Shown here: positions 23,500 to 31,080 of the stretch, one piece after another | Layout: every line of letters starts with the position of its first letter | Position numbering within the stretch: the stretch's first letter is position 1 | Assembly: GCA_021795235.1 (NCBI GenBank) | Contig: JAJYPP010000029.1 | Span: 1-37,984, forward strand | Length of the DNA stretch: 37,984 nt | From: a bacterium | GTDB lineage: Bacteria > Chloroflexota > Dormibacteria > Aeolococcales > Bog-877 | Reading direction: 5' to 3' | The notes under the pieces: model-generated | Told to the model about the DNA's origin: nothing | Database searches by the model: none | The model's input: only the letters and a program-made list of their open reading frames with translations | Program-made: the position numbers and the translations under genes

Positions 23500-24545
23500 T
23501 CAGTCGTGCGCAGCCGCGCGCTCGGCCAGAAAGGCATCCTCGGCCGAGTAGTCGAAGAACTGCTGGAAGTAGTCGGAGTCGAGGCCGATATCCCGGCTTG
23601 CGCCGCCGGCCTGCCGGCAGAGATCGACCAGCCATGCGATCTCGTCGGCGACCGTGGTCGCGTAGTCGCCGACTGGCCGGTACCCCAAGGTGGTGGCGGC
23701 GGTCGTGTCGAGGAGGATCGGGTGGAGTCTGGCCCAGGGATGGCGACCCAGGGCAGGGTCCGCCGTCTCCTCCAGCAGGATCTCCTCCCAGTGATGTCCC
23801 ATCTGGTCGGCGATCGTCCTGGCTATGAGCAGGGCCGACGGGGCATCGGGGTCCGCGGAGTTGAGGACTCGGGGGCCCGGTTTGGCGGCGACCAGGGCCA
23901 CCAGCTCGGCCAGATTGACGGCGGCTGTCGTGTGGTCGACCGCTGCCCCGCGGGCGCAGAGGAAGACCGCCTTGCGCTTGTCCAGCACCCGCCGGACGAA
24001 GACCCACTCCCGGGGCCGGCTGGCCCCCCTGCCGTGGATCTTGGATGGCCGGATGATGGTGACCGGAAGCCCACTCTCCAGCAGGACCATCTCGGCTGCG
24101 ACCTTGTTGCGGCCGTATCCTTCAGGGCTGTTCCAGTCGCCGCCGCCCGGCGGAACGGTGCTATGACCCTCGCCGATTGCTCCCTGGAATTTGGGCGGAG
24201 TGGTCGAGTTGGAGTGGTTCCCGCTGCCATCGACGTACACCGCCTTGCTCGAGATCATCACCGTCGACCCGGCCAGGCCGGCCAGCGGAAGCAGGGTCCT
24301 CGCATCGAGGGCGCTGTAGCAGATGGTGTCGACCAGCAGTTCCGCTCCGCTACCAATGGCAGCCAAGAGCTCCTGGGGCAGCCGGCGTTGGGCGGCGATG
24401 AACCGAGCCCCCTGCCGCGATAGGTCGGCTGGCATGTGCCCGGGATCCCGTCCCGTCAGGTCGACCGCCCAGCCCGCTGCCAGGAGGCGGGGGCGACGGC
24501 TTGGCCGATCATCCCGGTGCCGCCGATCAGAAGGGCGCGTGGCAC
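23500..24545 (-). pseudogene. Extended SDR / NAD-dependent epimerase, frameshifted near the N-terminus
   Basis: The Rossmann start RALLIGGTGMIGQAV lies in the frame opening at GTG 24545 but stops after a further ~14 codons. The rest of the protein continues in another frame: LLAAGWAVDLTGRDPG, then through SSKAVYVDG and the catalytic-type YGRNKVAAE to the stop at 23500. One extra base in the G-run at 24489-24493 (C-run on the coding strand) would restore a continuous protein of about 348 aa. This is either a real mutation or a homopolymer sequencing error. Translation from the internal ATG at 24435 would give a 311-aa product lacking the nucleotide-binding loop. The substrate is unknown. Confidence 0.8.
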
Positions 24546-24639
24546 GAGGACGACCTTAGCCGATGGGCAGGGACTCCCGCCGGCTCCCAACGGCCAGCGC
24601 ATCGGAACCGGGGCCGTGACGGCGCCGACCGGGTGGGAG

Positions 24640-24669
24640 TTGACGGCGGCCGAGTCCGCGGAGCACAAT
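24640..24669 (+). promoter_or_regulatory. trp promoter
   Basis: TTGACG (24640-24645), an 18-nt spacer and CACAAT (24664-24669) match sigma-70 consensus at 5/6 and 4/6. The expected start point (about 24676) is only a few bases before the leader-peptide ATG at 24679, so the leader peptide would be translated from an almost leaderless mRNA. Confidence 0.7.
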
Positions 24670-24678
24670 CTTGCATTG

Positions 24679-24744
24679 ATGCAGCTCATCAGTGTTGCGA
24701 CCTGGCGCTGGCCCCACCGGGGTTCGGTGTCCGCGCGCCTCTGA
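24679..24744 (+). CDS. trpL: trp operon leader peptide
   Basis: The 21-codon ORF encodes MQLISVATWRWPHRGSVSAR plus Leu, with two Trp codons (24703-24705 and 24709-24711) separated by one Arg codon. It lies between a promoter and a terminator that precedes trpE, the classical position for an attenuator peptide. There is no Shine-Dalgarno; with the promoter at 24640-24669 the mRNA would start next to the ATG, as in the leaderless trpL of Sinorhizobium meliloti. Its job is to let a ribosome stall when charged tRNA-Trp is scarce. Confidence 0.85.
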   Translation: MQLISVATWRWPHRGSVSARL

Positions 24745-24801
24745 AGCAGCCGCCCAAGAGAACTGGCACCAAGCCCTGGGCCCCACGGCCCGGGGTTTTT
24801 T
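24717..24801 (+). terminator. trp attenuator: antiterminator and intrinsic terminator
   Basis: Terminator: CCCTGGGCC (24774-24782) and GGCCCGGGG (24787-24795) form a 9-bp stem with loop CCAC, followed by six T (24796-24801). Antiterminator: 24717-24731 pairs with 24765-24779 at 14 of 15 positions (three G-U) and uses the 5' arm of the terminator, so the two exclude each other. A protector hairpin can form from GGCGC (24704-24708) with GCGCC (24735-24739), spanning the Trp codons. Stalling at the Trp codons would free 24717-24731 and allow read-through into trpE. Confidence 0.88.
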
Positions 24802-24819
24802 GTTGCCTGGGAGATTCAG

Positions 24820-26313
24820 TTGACGGAAGCCTTACGGATTCACCCCGATGAAGCCTCGCTCTCGAGCATGGCTGGAAGCTGGCCCCTGGCCCCAATGTGG
24901 GCTGAGCTGCCCATTGACACGGCGGTTCCGTCGGACGCCTTCGAACAGCTGTCTCACGGTGGGCCGGGAATCCTCCTCGAGAGCCTTGACATCTGGGGTG
25001 ACCCCGGCCCGCACACCATCGTCGCCTGGGACCCGGCGGCGCTGGTCACAGTGGATCACGGCGGACTCCGGATTGGCGAGCGCCGCCGCCCTCTCCCACT
25101 GGCGGACGACTGGGGGTCAGGGGCGGGGGATCCCGCGGGATCTCTGGTCGCTCTGGCCAAGGCCCTGGCGGCGCCCGCGGTCCCGGAGCTTCCCACTCTG
25201 ACCGGTGGGCTGGCGGGGATGCTGGCCTATGAGGCGGCCGCCCTCATCGACGGCCATCAGTGCCCTGCGGGCAGGGGCCGCGCCTTTGGGGCGCCTGTGC
25301 AACTGCTGCTGCTGGATCGGGTGGCCGTCTTCGACCACCGCCGCCAGCGACTGGTCTTGGTCTGCCAAGTGCCGCCTCGGGACGGGTACCAGCGGGGGGT
25401 GGAGGGGCTCCACGCGATGGCCGATGCCATGGCGGGGGTGGAGACCAGCTCGCCGCCATCAGCAGCCGGATACTCGGCGGCGCTGGCAGCGGCCCCCAAC
25501 ATTTCGCCAGACACCTTTCAAGCGTCGGTGAGGAGGACCAAGCGCAGCATCGTGGAGGGGGATATCTACCAGGCGGTCTTGTCCCGTCGTCTGTCGGTGC
25601 CGGCCTTCCAATCCGGCATCGACGTGTACCGCCGGCTGCGTCACACCAATCCCTCCCCGGCAATGTTCTTCTTGCGCCTGCCTGGACTCGAGCTGGCGGG
25701 ATCCTCCCCGGAGCCGCTGGTCAAGGTTTTCGGGCGCAATGCCATGACCAGGCCGATCGCCGGCACCCGACCGCGAGGCGAGAGCGAGGCGGACGACCGG
25801 CGGCTCGCCGAGGAACTCCTGGCCGATCCCAAGGAGCGGGCGGAGCACGCGATGCTCTTGGATCTGGCCCGGAACGACCTGGGCCGGGTCTGCAGCCCCG
25901 GCTCGGTGAGGGTCTCGGAACTGATGGCTGTGCAGAACTTCCCTCGGGTGATGCACATAGTCAGCACCGTGGAGGGGGAGCTGGCTGACGGGCGCCATCC
26001 CCTCGATGCCTTGTTCGCGACCTTTCCCGCGGGTACCGTCACCGGCGCCCCCAAGCGGCGGGCGATGGAGATAATCGCGCGGGAAGAGCCCACCGCCAGG
26101 GGCCCGTACGCGGGGGCCGTGGGGTACGTTTCGTTTGCGGGTGACCTGGACTTCTGCATCACGATCAGGACCGCGGTGCTGGCCCACCAGCAGATCCATG
26201 TCCAGGCCGGCGCGGGGATCGTCGCTGACTCCGATCCGGCTGCGGAGCTCAGGGAGACCGAGGCCAAGGCCTCGGGGATCCTGGCAGCGGTCAGCGGTGG
26301 GGAGGAAATCTGA
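24820..26313 (+). CDS. trpE: Anthranilate synthase component I
   Basis: The 497-aa protein makes anthranilate from chorismate with ammonia from TrpG, the first committed step to tryptophan. The LLES motif (52-55), the signature of tryptophan feedback binding, is present. The C-terminal chorismate-binding domain has SIVEGDIYQAVLSRR, GSSPEPLV, IAGTRPRG, LDLARNDLGRV, FPAGTVTGAPK and the metal-site region near ETEAKASG. The start is TTG 24820, 6 nt after GGGAG, just downstream of the attenuator. Its stop overlaps the trpG start (TGATG). The LLES motif and Trp attenuator favour TrpE over the similar PabB. Confidence 0.94.
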   Translation: MTEALRIHPDEASLSSMAGSWPLAPMWAELPIDTAVPSDAFEQLSHGGPGILLESLDIWGDPGPHTIVAWDPAALVTVDHGGLRIGERRRPLPLADDWGSGAGDPAGSLVALAKALAAPAVPELPTLTGGLAGMLAYEAAALIDGHQCPAGRGRAFGAPVQLLLLDRVAVFDHRRQRLVLVCQVPPRDGYQRGVEGLHAMADAMAGVETSSPPSAAGYSAALAAAPNISPDTFQASVRRTKRSIVEGDIYQAVLSRRLSVPAFQSGIDVYRRLRHTNPSPAMFFLRLPGLELAGSSPEPLVKVFGRNAMTRPIAGTRPRGESEADDRRLAEELLADPKERAEHAMLLDLARNDLGRVCSPGSVRVSELMAVQNFPRVMHIVSTVEGELADGRHPLDALFATFPAGTVTGAPKRRAMEIIAREEPTARGPYAGAVGYVSFAGDLDFCITIRTAVLAHQQIHVQAGAGIVADSDPAAELRETEAKASGILAAVSGGEEI

Positions 26314-26888
26314 TGATTGTGGTGGTCGATCATCAGGACTCGTTTGTTTACAACCTCGTCCAGTTCGTCGGGGCGGCTGGTTACGCGGTCGCGGTTGTTC
26401 CCTCCAGTGGCACAACTCCAGATGAAGTGATCGCCCTGCGACCCGCTGGGGTGATCCTGTCACCGGGACCAGGGCGGCCGGAGGACGCCGGCTGCTTCGT
26501 GGCGCTGATCCGCAGTCTGCCCGAGGAGATGCCCCTGCTTGGGGTGTGCCTCGGCCACCAGGCGCTGGCGGCGGCCTACGGCGCCAGAACGGTCCAGGCC
26601 CCGGAACCGGTTCACGGCAAGGTCAGCGCGATCGTCCATCAGGGGACGGGACTGTTCCGCGGGCTGCCGTCGCCCCTGGAGGTTGGGCGCTACCACTCCC
26701 TGGTGGTGGACCCGGGCAGTCTTCCCGACGAGTTGACGGTGGTGGCTCAGACCGAGGACGGGTTGGTGATGGCGCTGGTGCATGAGCGGCTGCCACGCTA
26801 CGGCCTGCAGTTCCACCCGGAGTCGGTGCTCACCCCCCGGGGCCCCGACCTGCTGAGGGCGTTCCTGGGGCTGGTGGGGGCTCCTTGA
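26313..26888 (+). CDS. trpG: Anthranilate synthase component II, glutamine amidotransferase
   Basis: This 191-aa class I glutamine amidotransferase frees ammonia from glutamine for TrpE. It has DHQDSFVYNLVQ (6-17), SPGPGRPEDAG, the nucleophile Cys in GVCLGHQAL, and the catalytic His-Glu in QFHPESVLT. In many bacteria the same protein also serves PabB in folate synthesis. The ATG overlaps the trpE stop by one base, so the two are coupled. No trpD/C/B/A follows; repeat copy B begins right after its stop. Confidence 0.93.
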   Translation: MIVVVDHQDSFVYNLVQFVGAAGYAVAVVPSSGTTPDEVIALRPAGVILSPGPGRPEDAGCFVALIRSLPEEMPLLGVCLGHQALAAAYGARTVQAPEPVHGKVSAIVHQGTGLFRGLPSPLEVGRYHSLVVDPGSLPDELTVVAQTEDGLVMALVHERLPRYGLQFHPESVLTPRGPDLLRAFLGLVGAP

Positions 26889-26893
26889 GGGCA

Positions 26894-27245
26894 GGTGGCG
26901 AACAGTTGCACGTACGATGCGCTGTGATGAGCGGAGATGAACTTCAAGGAGTGGTAGCCACTGCCCAAGACCTCCGTGACTGGCCGGACATGGCCAGCCA
27001 CAGCGGTGTGGTTGACGCCGCGGCCCCGTTCGTTCTCGGGCCGTCCTGGGACGGTACAGGCGGCGGCTCGGATGCTCGGATGACCGGGCATTCGGGGAGT
27101 GGATGTAAGGCCAGCGCTTCAGCGCGGGCGGTCTGCGCTGAGGCCAGAACCGTACCCGGCAACGGGGGAGGAACCCCGCGAGGGGTGTCACAGCAGTGGT
27201 CCTAATGGAGTTCACTGCAGGGGCAACGGTTGACGAAGCCCCTTC
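26894..27245 (+). repeat. Repeat copy B, IS605-like non-autonomous element or relic
   Basis: About 350 bp, homologous to copy A and in the same orientation. Shared blocks are the left-end CGTACG core (26911-26916) within ACAG...CTGT, the hairpin CTGGCC-GGACAT-GGCCAG (26980-26997), the ACCCC/GGGGT hairpin (27173-27186) and the right hairpin GGGGC (27220-27224) with GCCCC (27238-27242). The right-hairpin stem differs from copy A on both arms while pairing is kept. A frame ending near 27205 (EARTVPGNGG...GVSQQWS) looks like the low-complexity tail of a TnpB-type protein. The element lies between trpG and the aro leader, and TTGACG in its right hairpin loop may be the -35 of the aro promoter. Confidence 0.55.
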
Positions 27246-27258
27246 GAACCGTCACACT
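27230..27258 (+). promoter_or_regulatory. Candidate aro operon promoter
   Basis: TTGACG (27230-27235), a 17-nt spacer and CACACT (27253-27258; 3/6 to TATAAT) resemble the trp promoter (TTGACG, 18 nt, CACAAT). The leader ORF ATG follows the -10 by 10 nt, compared with 9 nt at trp. The -35 falls inside the right-end hairpin of repeat B, so the element may have supplied it. Confidence 0.45.
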
Positions 27259-27268
27259 AACTACCCAA

Positions 27269-27370
27269 ATGCACGGTTGGAAACTGGTTCGCATGGGCCG
27301 CGGCAAGCAGGGCGTCCGATTTTATGCGTATCGGCACGCCATGCCCTCCGTGGGCCCTCACCCCGGGTAG
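27269..27370 (+). CDS. Candidate aromatic leader peptide of the aro operon
   Basis: A 33-codon ORF (starts MHGWKLVRMG) with one Trp and a central Phe-Tyr-Ala-Tyr run written TTT TAT GCG TAT (27320-27331). These are AT-rich codons where the neighbours use TTC and TAC. The codons form the loop and edge of a 10-bp hairpin (27311-27340). It ends 110 nt before aroH. No Shine-Dalgarno is seen; the ATG lies 10 nt after a candidate -10, the same near-leaderless layout as trpL. Its proposed role is ribosome stalling when Phe or Tyr is short. It has no homologue I recognise, and it may not be translated. Confidence 0.5.
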   Translation: MHGWKLVRMGRGKQGVRFYAYRHAMPSVGPHPG

Positions 27371-27473
27371 CCAGCCCGGCCGGGTCCGGATCGGGAGGCG
27401 TGGAGCGGAATCCACGCCTCGGTCGATCCAGGGCTGAGACTCCGCTCCACCTCCTCAGAGCAGGCAATGGAGG
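27311..27473 (+). promoter_or_regulatory. Structured aro leader with mutually exclusive helices and maskable RBS
   Basis: Helix L: GGCGTCCGAT (27311-27320) pairs with ATCGG-C-ACGCC (27330-27340), 10 bp with one bulged C. Helix P1: GAGGCGTGGA (27395-27404) with TCCACGCCTC (27411-27420), 10 bp perfect. Helix P2: GTGGAGCGGA (27400-27409) with TCCGCTCCAC (27441-27450), 10 bp perfect and incompatible with P1. CCTCC (27450-27454) is complementary to the aroH Shine-Dalgarno GGAGG (27469-27473) and shares a base with P2. There is no U-tract, so control at translation is more likely than termination. I recognise no known riboswitch or T-box family here. Confidence 0.5.
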
Positions 27474-27480
27474 CGAAGTG

Positions 27481-27903
27481 ATGAGGTCAGGTTGGCCACG
27501 GCGAGTTCGGGACGCGCGGGGGCACAGCGCATGTCGGGGGATTCGGGGTGCCATCACGGTGGCGGCCGCTGCCGACCAGGAGCCAATCTCCGCAGCCGTG
27601 AGTGAGTTGCTGGAGGCCATGACCGTGCCCAACGCGGTCCAACCAGATCAGGTGGCAGCGCTGGTCTTCACCATCCCGGACGATCTCGGACCGGTCAACC
27701 CGGCGGCGGCTGCCCGCGCCATCGGCTACGGGAACGTGCCTCTGCTGATGGTCAAAGAGCATGGGGGCGACACCCGGGTCGGTCGGTGCCTGCGGGCGCT
27801 GATGCTGGTTAATTCCACCCTCACGCAGCCTCAGATCCGCCACGCCTACCTGGGCGGTGCCGCCTCTCTGCGGTCGGACCTGACCGCGGGAGCGCAGTCG
27901 TGA
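27481..27903 (+). CDS. aroH: Chorismate mutase, AroH type
   Basis: 140 aa. It rearranges chorismate to prephenate, the branch point to Phe and Tyr. The monofunctional AroH trimer fold is indicated by RGIRGAITV (19-27), ELLEAMTVPNAVQPDQVAALVFTIPDDL, the active-site Arg in TRVGRCLRALMLVN, and RHAYLGGAASLRSDL at the end. The N-terminal ~18 residues are an extension; ATG 27481 was chosen because GGAGG lies 7 nt upstream. It is the first gene of the aro operon, and its stop overlaps the aroF start (GTGA). Expression is probably set by the structured leader just upstream. Confidence 0.9.
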   Translation: MRSGWPRRVRDARGHSACRGIRGAITVAAAADQEPISAAVSELLEAMTVPNAVQPDQVAALVFTIPDDLGPVNPAAAARAIGYGNVPLLMVKEHGGDTRVGRCLRALMLVNSTLTQPQIRHAYLGGAASLRSDLTAGAQS

Positions 27904-28916
27904 TCGTGATGGCTGCGCACGCCAGCCCTTCCCAGGTGCGGGCGGTGGTGCAGCGGGTCCGGCAGTTGGGGTTCACGCCTCATGTTTCCCACGGACGAGA
28001 GCGAACCATCGTGGGGGTCGTGGGCCACGAGACCGACTCTGATCTGGAGGGGCTGGGGGCGCTCGAGGGGGTGGAGCGTGTGGTACGGGTGCTGCACGAC
28101 TATCCTCTGGCAAGTCGCGACTTTCACCCGGTGGACAGGGTCATCGAGCTGGCCAACGGAGCTGTCCTGGGTGGCGGGGGGGTGCTCATGATGGCTGGCC
28201 CCTGCGCGGTGGAGGGGCGAGAGCAGTTGGAGGAGGCCGCAGCCTGCGTCGCGGGCCTGGGGGTGCGGGTCTTGCGCGGCGGTGCCTTCAAGCCTCGGAC
28301 CTCTCCCTACTCGTTCCAGGGATTGGGCGAGGAGGGGCTGCGGATGCTGCGGTCGGTCGCCGACCAGCACGGGCTCATGGTCATCACCGAGGTGCTGGCC
28401 AGTGCCGACGTGGACCTGGTGGCGCGTTACGCGGACATTCTCCAGGTCGGCGCTCGCAACATGCAGAATTACCGGTTGCTGCAGGCCTGCGGGGCGGTGG
28501 ATCGGCCGGTGGTGCTGAAGCGCGGGCTGGCGGCCACGATCGACGAGTGGCTGCAGGCCGCGGAATACATCCTGGCGGGGGGAAACCAGCAGGTGGCGCT
28601 GTGTGAACGGGGAATCCGGGGGTTCGAGCCCACGGTCCGCTTCACCCTGGACATCACCGCGGTCCCCGTGTTGAAGCGGCTGACCTCCCTGCCCCTGGTG
28701 GTGGATCCCAGCCATGCTGCTGGGCGGGCGGATTACGTTGGCGCGATCGCCCGGGCGGCGGTCGCGGCCGGAGCCGACGGCCTGCTGGTGGAGGTGCATC
28801 CGCGACCGGCGGAGGCGCTGTCGGACGGCGCTCAGTCCCTGGATCCAATGGCCTTCGAGACCCTGGTGGGGGAGGTCGGTCGGGTCGCGGCCGCGGTGGG
28901 GAGGGGAGCGGCTTGA
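27900..28916 (+). CDS. aroF: 3-deoxy-7-phosphoheptulonate (DAHP) synthase, type I-beta
   Basis: The 338-aa protein condenses PEP with erythrose-4-P, the first step of the shikimate pathway. An N-terminal ferredoxin-like domain (~1-72) of the kind found in Thermotoga DAHP synthase, where it binds Tyr/Phe for feedback inhibition, is followed by the TIM barrel: MMAGPCAVE, RGGAFKPRTSPYSFQG, QVGARNMQN, PVVLKRG, CERGIRGFE and DPSHAAGR. It starts with GTG overlapping the aroH stop, and its own stop overlaps the tyrA start (TTGA). Confidence 0.94.
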   Translation: MIVMAAHASPSQVRAVVQRVRQLGFTPHVSHGRERTIVGVVGHETDSDLEGLGALEGVERVVRVLHDYPLASRDFHPVDRVIELANGAVLGGGGVLMMAGPCAVEGREQLEEAAACVAGLGVRVLRGGAFKPRTSPYSFQGLGEEGLRMLRSVADQHGLMVITEVLASADVDLVARYADILQVGARNMQNYRLLQACGAVDRPVVLKRGLAATIDEWLQAAEYILAGGNQQVALCERGIRGFEPTVRFTLDITAVPVLKRLTSLPLVVDPSHAAGRADYVGAIARAAVAAGADGLLVEVHPRPAEALSDGAQSLDPMAFETLVGEVGRVAAAVGRGAA

Positions 28917-29779
28917 CGGGTCTTGGCTCCGTTGGTGTGGTGGGGGCCGGGCAGATAGGCACCTCGCTGGGCATGGCTCTGAAGCGATCAGCCCCACCTG
29001 GCCTGGGAGAGGTCTTGGCTTTCGACATCGATTTGGAGCGCAGCGCTCAAGCGACCCGGATGGGCGGCGCCGACCGCGCCCTTGGGGCTCCCGAGCAGAT
29101 CCTCGGGGTCGACACCATCGTGCTGGCCATCCCGGTCTCCGCGATCGTTGGGTGGTTGCGGACCTGGGGGGGGGCGGTGCGCCCGGGGAGCCTCGTCGTC
29201 GACACCGGGAGCGCCAAGTTGGTGGTGGTCGAAGCGATGCGAGCCCACCTTGATCGGGGGGTCAGGGCGGTTGGCGGCCATCCGCTGTGCGGCACCGAGC
29301 GGAATGGGCCCCAGGCGGCGGCCCCCGAGATGTTGGATGGGGCTCCATTTGCGCTCACCCCCGTTCGGGAGGACGCGGCCGCCCTCGAGCTTGGCCTGGC
29401 CCTGGTCAGGGCGGTGGGGTCCGTGCCGGTGGTGGTGGCCGCCGAAAAGCACGATGAGATTCTGGCGGCCACCAGCCACCTGCCGCACCTGGTCGCGACC
29501 GCCCTGCTCGATCTTGTTCCCGAGGACCAGGCGGAGCGCGCGCTCTGGCGGGTCCTGGTCGGCCCGGGGTTCCGGGGTGCGACCAGGCTGGCCGGCAGTG
29601 ACCCCGCGATGGTGGCCGGCTTTCTCTCCGCCAACGCCGGGCCGACCAGGAGCGCTTTGCAAGGCTTGCTGGCTCGGCTGGACGATCTCGACTCGGCGCT
29701 GACGTCCGAGTCGGCTCTGGCGGTGCACCTGGCCAGAGCGTGCCACGGTCGAGCCGACCTGCTGGAGGAGATCTCGTGA
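28913..29779 (+). CDS. tyrA: Prephenate/arogenate dehydrogenase
   Basis: The 288-aa protein oxidatively decarboxylates prephenate (or arogenate) toward tyrosine with NAD(P)+. The Rossmann motif GVVGAGQIGTSLG is at about 8-20; GHPLCGTERNGPQAA and the SHLPHLVA block with the conserved His match the TyrA family. There is no C-terminal ACT domain, so Tyr feedback would have to act at AroF or at expression. The TTG start overlaps aroF (TTGA), and the stop overlaps aroA (GTGA). NAD or NADP preference cannot be told by eye. Confidence 0.92.
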   Translation: MTGLGSVGVVGAGQIGTSLGMALKRSAPPGLGEVLAFDIDLERSAQATRMGGADRALGAPEQILGVDTIVLAIPVSAIVGWLRTWGGAVRPGSLVVDTGSAKLVVVEAMRAHLDRGVRAVGGHPLCGTERNGPQAAAPEMLDGAPFALTPVREDAAALELGLALVRAVGSVPVVVAAEKHDEILAATSHLPHLVATALLDLVPEDQAERALWRVLVGPGFRGATRLAGSDPAMVAGFLSANAGPTRSALQGLLARLDDLDSALTSESALAVHLARACHGRADLLEEIS

Positions 29780-31080
29780 CGGGGCTGGCCGGGTCTCGAC
29801 TCGCCTCTCCCCTGAGAGGACGATGCTCGGTCCCAGGGGACAAGTCCATCTCCCACCGAGGTGCGCTCTTCTCCCTTCTGGGCGGGGGCGAGAGCCGGAT
29901 TCGGGGATATTCTCAGGCTGCCGATTGCTTGGCCAGCGTCGGCGCCGTCAGATCCCTGGGCGGCACGGTCCAACAGCAGGGCGAGTGGCTGGCCCTGAAC
30001 CCTCCGGTGTGGGGGCTGCCATCGACCAGCGCTCAGGGACCGATCCCGGTCGACTGCTCGCGGTCCGGCACCACCATGCGGATTCTGGCCGGGATCCTGG
30101 CGGGGCGGACCGGAGACTTCCGGCTCAGTGGCCATCCTCAGCTCCTGCTAAGGCCGATGGAGCGGGTCGCGTCCCCGCTGCGAGCCATGGGGGCGACGGT
30201 GGAGCTGGAGGAGGGGGGCACCGCCCCCATGCTGGTGCGCGGCGGCGAGCTCCGGGGGATCGTCCACCGGGCTCAGGTGGCGAGCGCGCAGGTTAAGTCG
30301 GCGGTGCTGCTGGCGGGCCTTCAAGCGCAGGGCGAGACCACGGTCGAGGAGGCGGTGGCGACCAGAGATCACTCAGAGCGTCTCCTCACGATCATGGGCG
30401 CCAGGCTCGAGCGGGGGTTGATCGGTCAAGCGGCCCGCGTCCGCATCTCCCCGGGATCATTGACCTCATTCTCGATTGCGGTGCCCGGCGATCCATCCTC
30501 CGCGTCGGTCATCGCTGCCGCCGGCGCCTTGGTGCCGGGTTCCGACGTGGTCATTGAGGGGGTCGGAATGAACCCCACCAGGACTCGGTTCTTCGAGGTG
30601 TTGAGACGGATGGGGGCCGAGGTGGAGATGGATGGACCGGGTTCTCCCTGGCCGGACGAACCAGCGGGAGCTGTTCACATTCGCCAGCGATCGCTGCGGG
30701 GCATCCGGGTGGGCGCCGAGGAGGTGCCGGAGCTGATCGATGAGCTACCGCTGCTGGGGCTCTTGGCCACCCAGGCGGAGGGGATCACCGAGGTCACCGG
30801 AGCGGCTGAGTTGAGGGTCAAGGAGAGTGACCGGATCCAGGGGTTGGTGGCGGGCCTGAGGGCGCTGGGGGCGGACGCTGAGGAGCTCCCCGATGGCTTC
30901 CTGGTGGTCGGCGGCCATGGTCTTCGGGGCGGTCTGTGTGACTCGCTGGGCGACCATCGATTGGCCATGACCTTCACGATCGCCGGCTTGATCACCGATA
31001 CCGCCACCCAGGTGATGGGCAGGGAGTTCATTCCCGACTCCTTCCCCGGATTCGACGAGTGCCTGGGAGGCCTGCTTTGA
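29776..31080 (+). CDS. aroA: 3-phosphoshikimate 1-carboxyvinyltransferase (EPSP synthase)
   Basis: The 434-aa protein transfers an enolpyruvyl group from PEP to shikimate-3-P. It shows VPGDKSISHR near the N-terminus, CSRSGTTMRILAG, SAQVKSAVLLAGLQ, the ELRVKESDRIQ loop and GDHRLAM, in family order. GTG 29776 has GGAGGAG upstream and overlaps the tyrA stop; the earlier in-frame ATG at 29740 lies inside tyrA and is not used. The stop overlaps aroE (TTGA). No key residue appears to be missing. Confidence 0.94.
   Translation: MTGLAGSRLASPLRGRCSVPGDKSISHRGALFSLLGGGESRIRGYSQAADCLASVGAVRSLGGTVQQQGEWLALNPPVWGLPSTSAQGPIPVDCSRSGTTMRILAGILAGRTGDFRLSGHPQLLLRPMERVASPLRAMGATVELEEGGTAPMLVRGGELRGIVHRAQVASAQVKSAVLLAGLQAQGETTVEEAVATRDHSERLLTIMGARLERGLIGQAARVRISPGSLTSFSIAVPGDPSSASVIAAAGALVPGSDVVIEGVGMNPTRTRFFEVLRRMGAEVEMDGPGSPWPDEPAGAVHIRQRSLRGIRVGAEEVPELIDELPLLGLLATQAEGITEVTGAAELRVKESDRIQGLVAGLRALGADAEELPDGFLVVGGHGLRGGLCDSLGDHRLAMTFTIAGLITDTATQVMGREFIPDSFPGFDECLGGLL

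Noticed and set aside
28617-28632. GGTTCGAGCCC resembling a tRNA T-arm
   Set aside because: It lies inside the conserved aroF coding sequence, and no acceptor, D- or anticodon arms are found around it.
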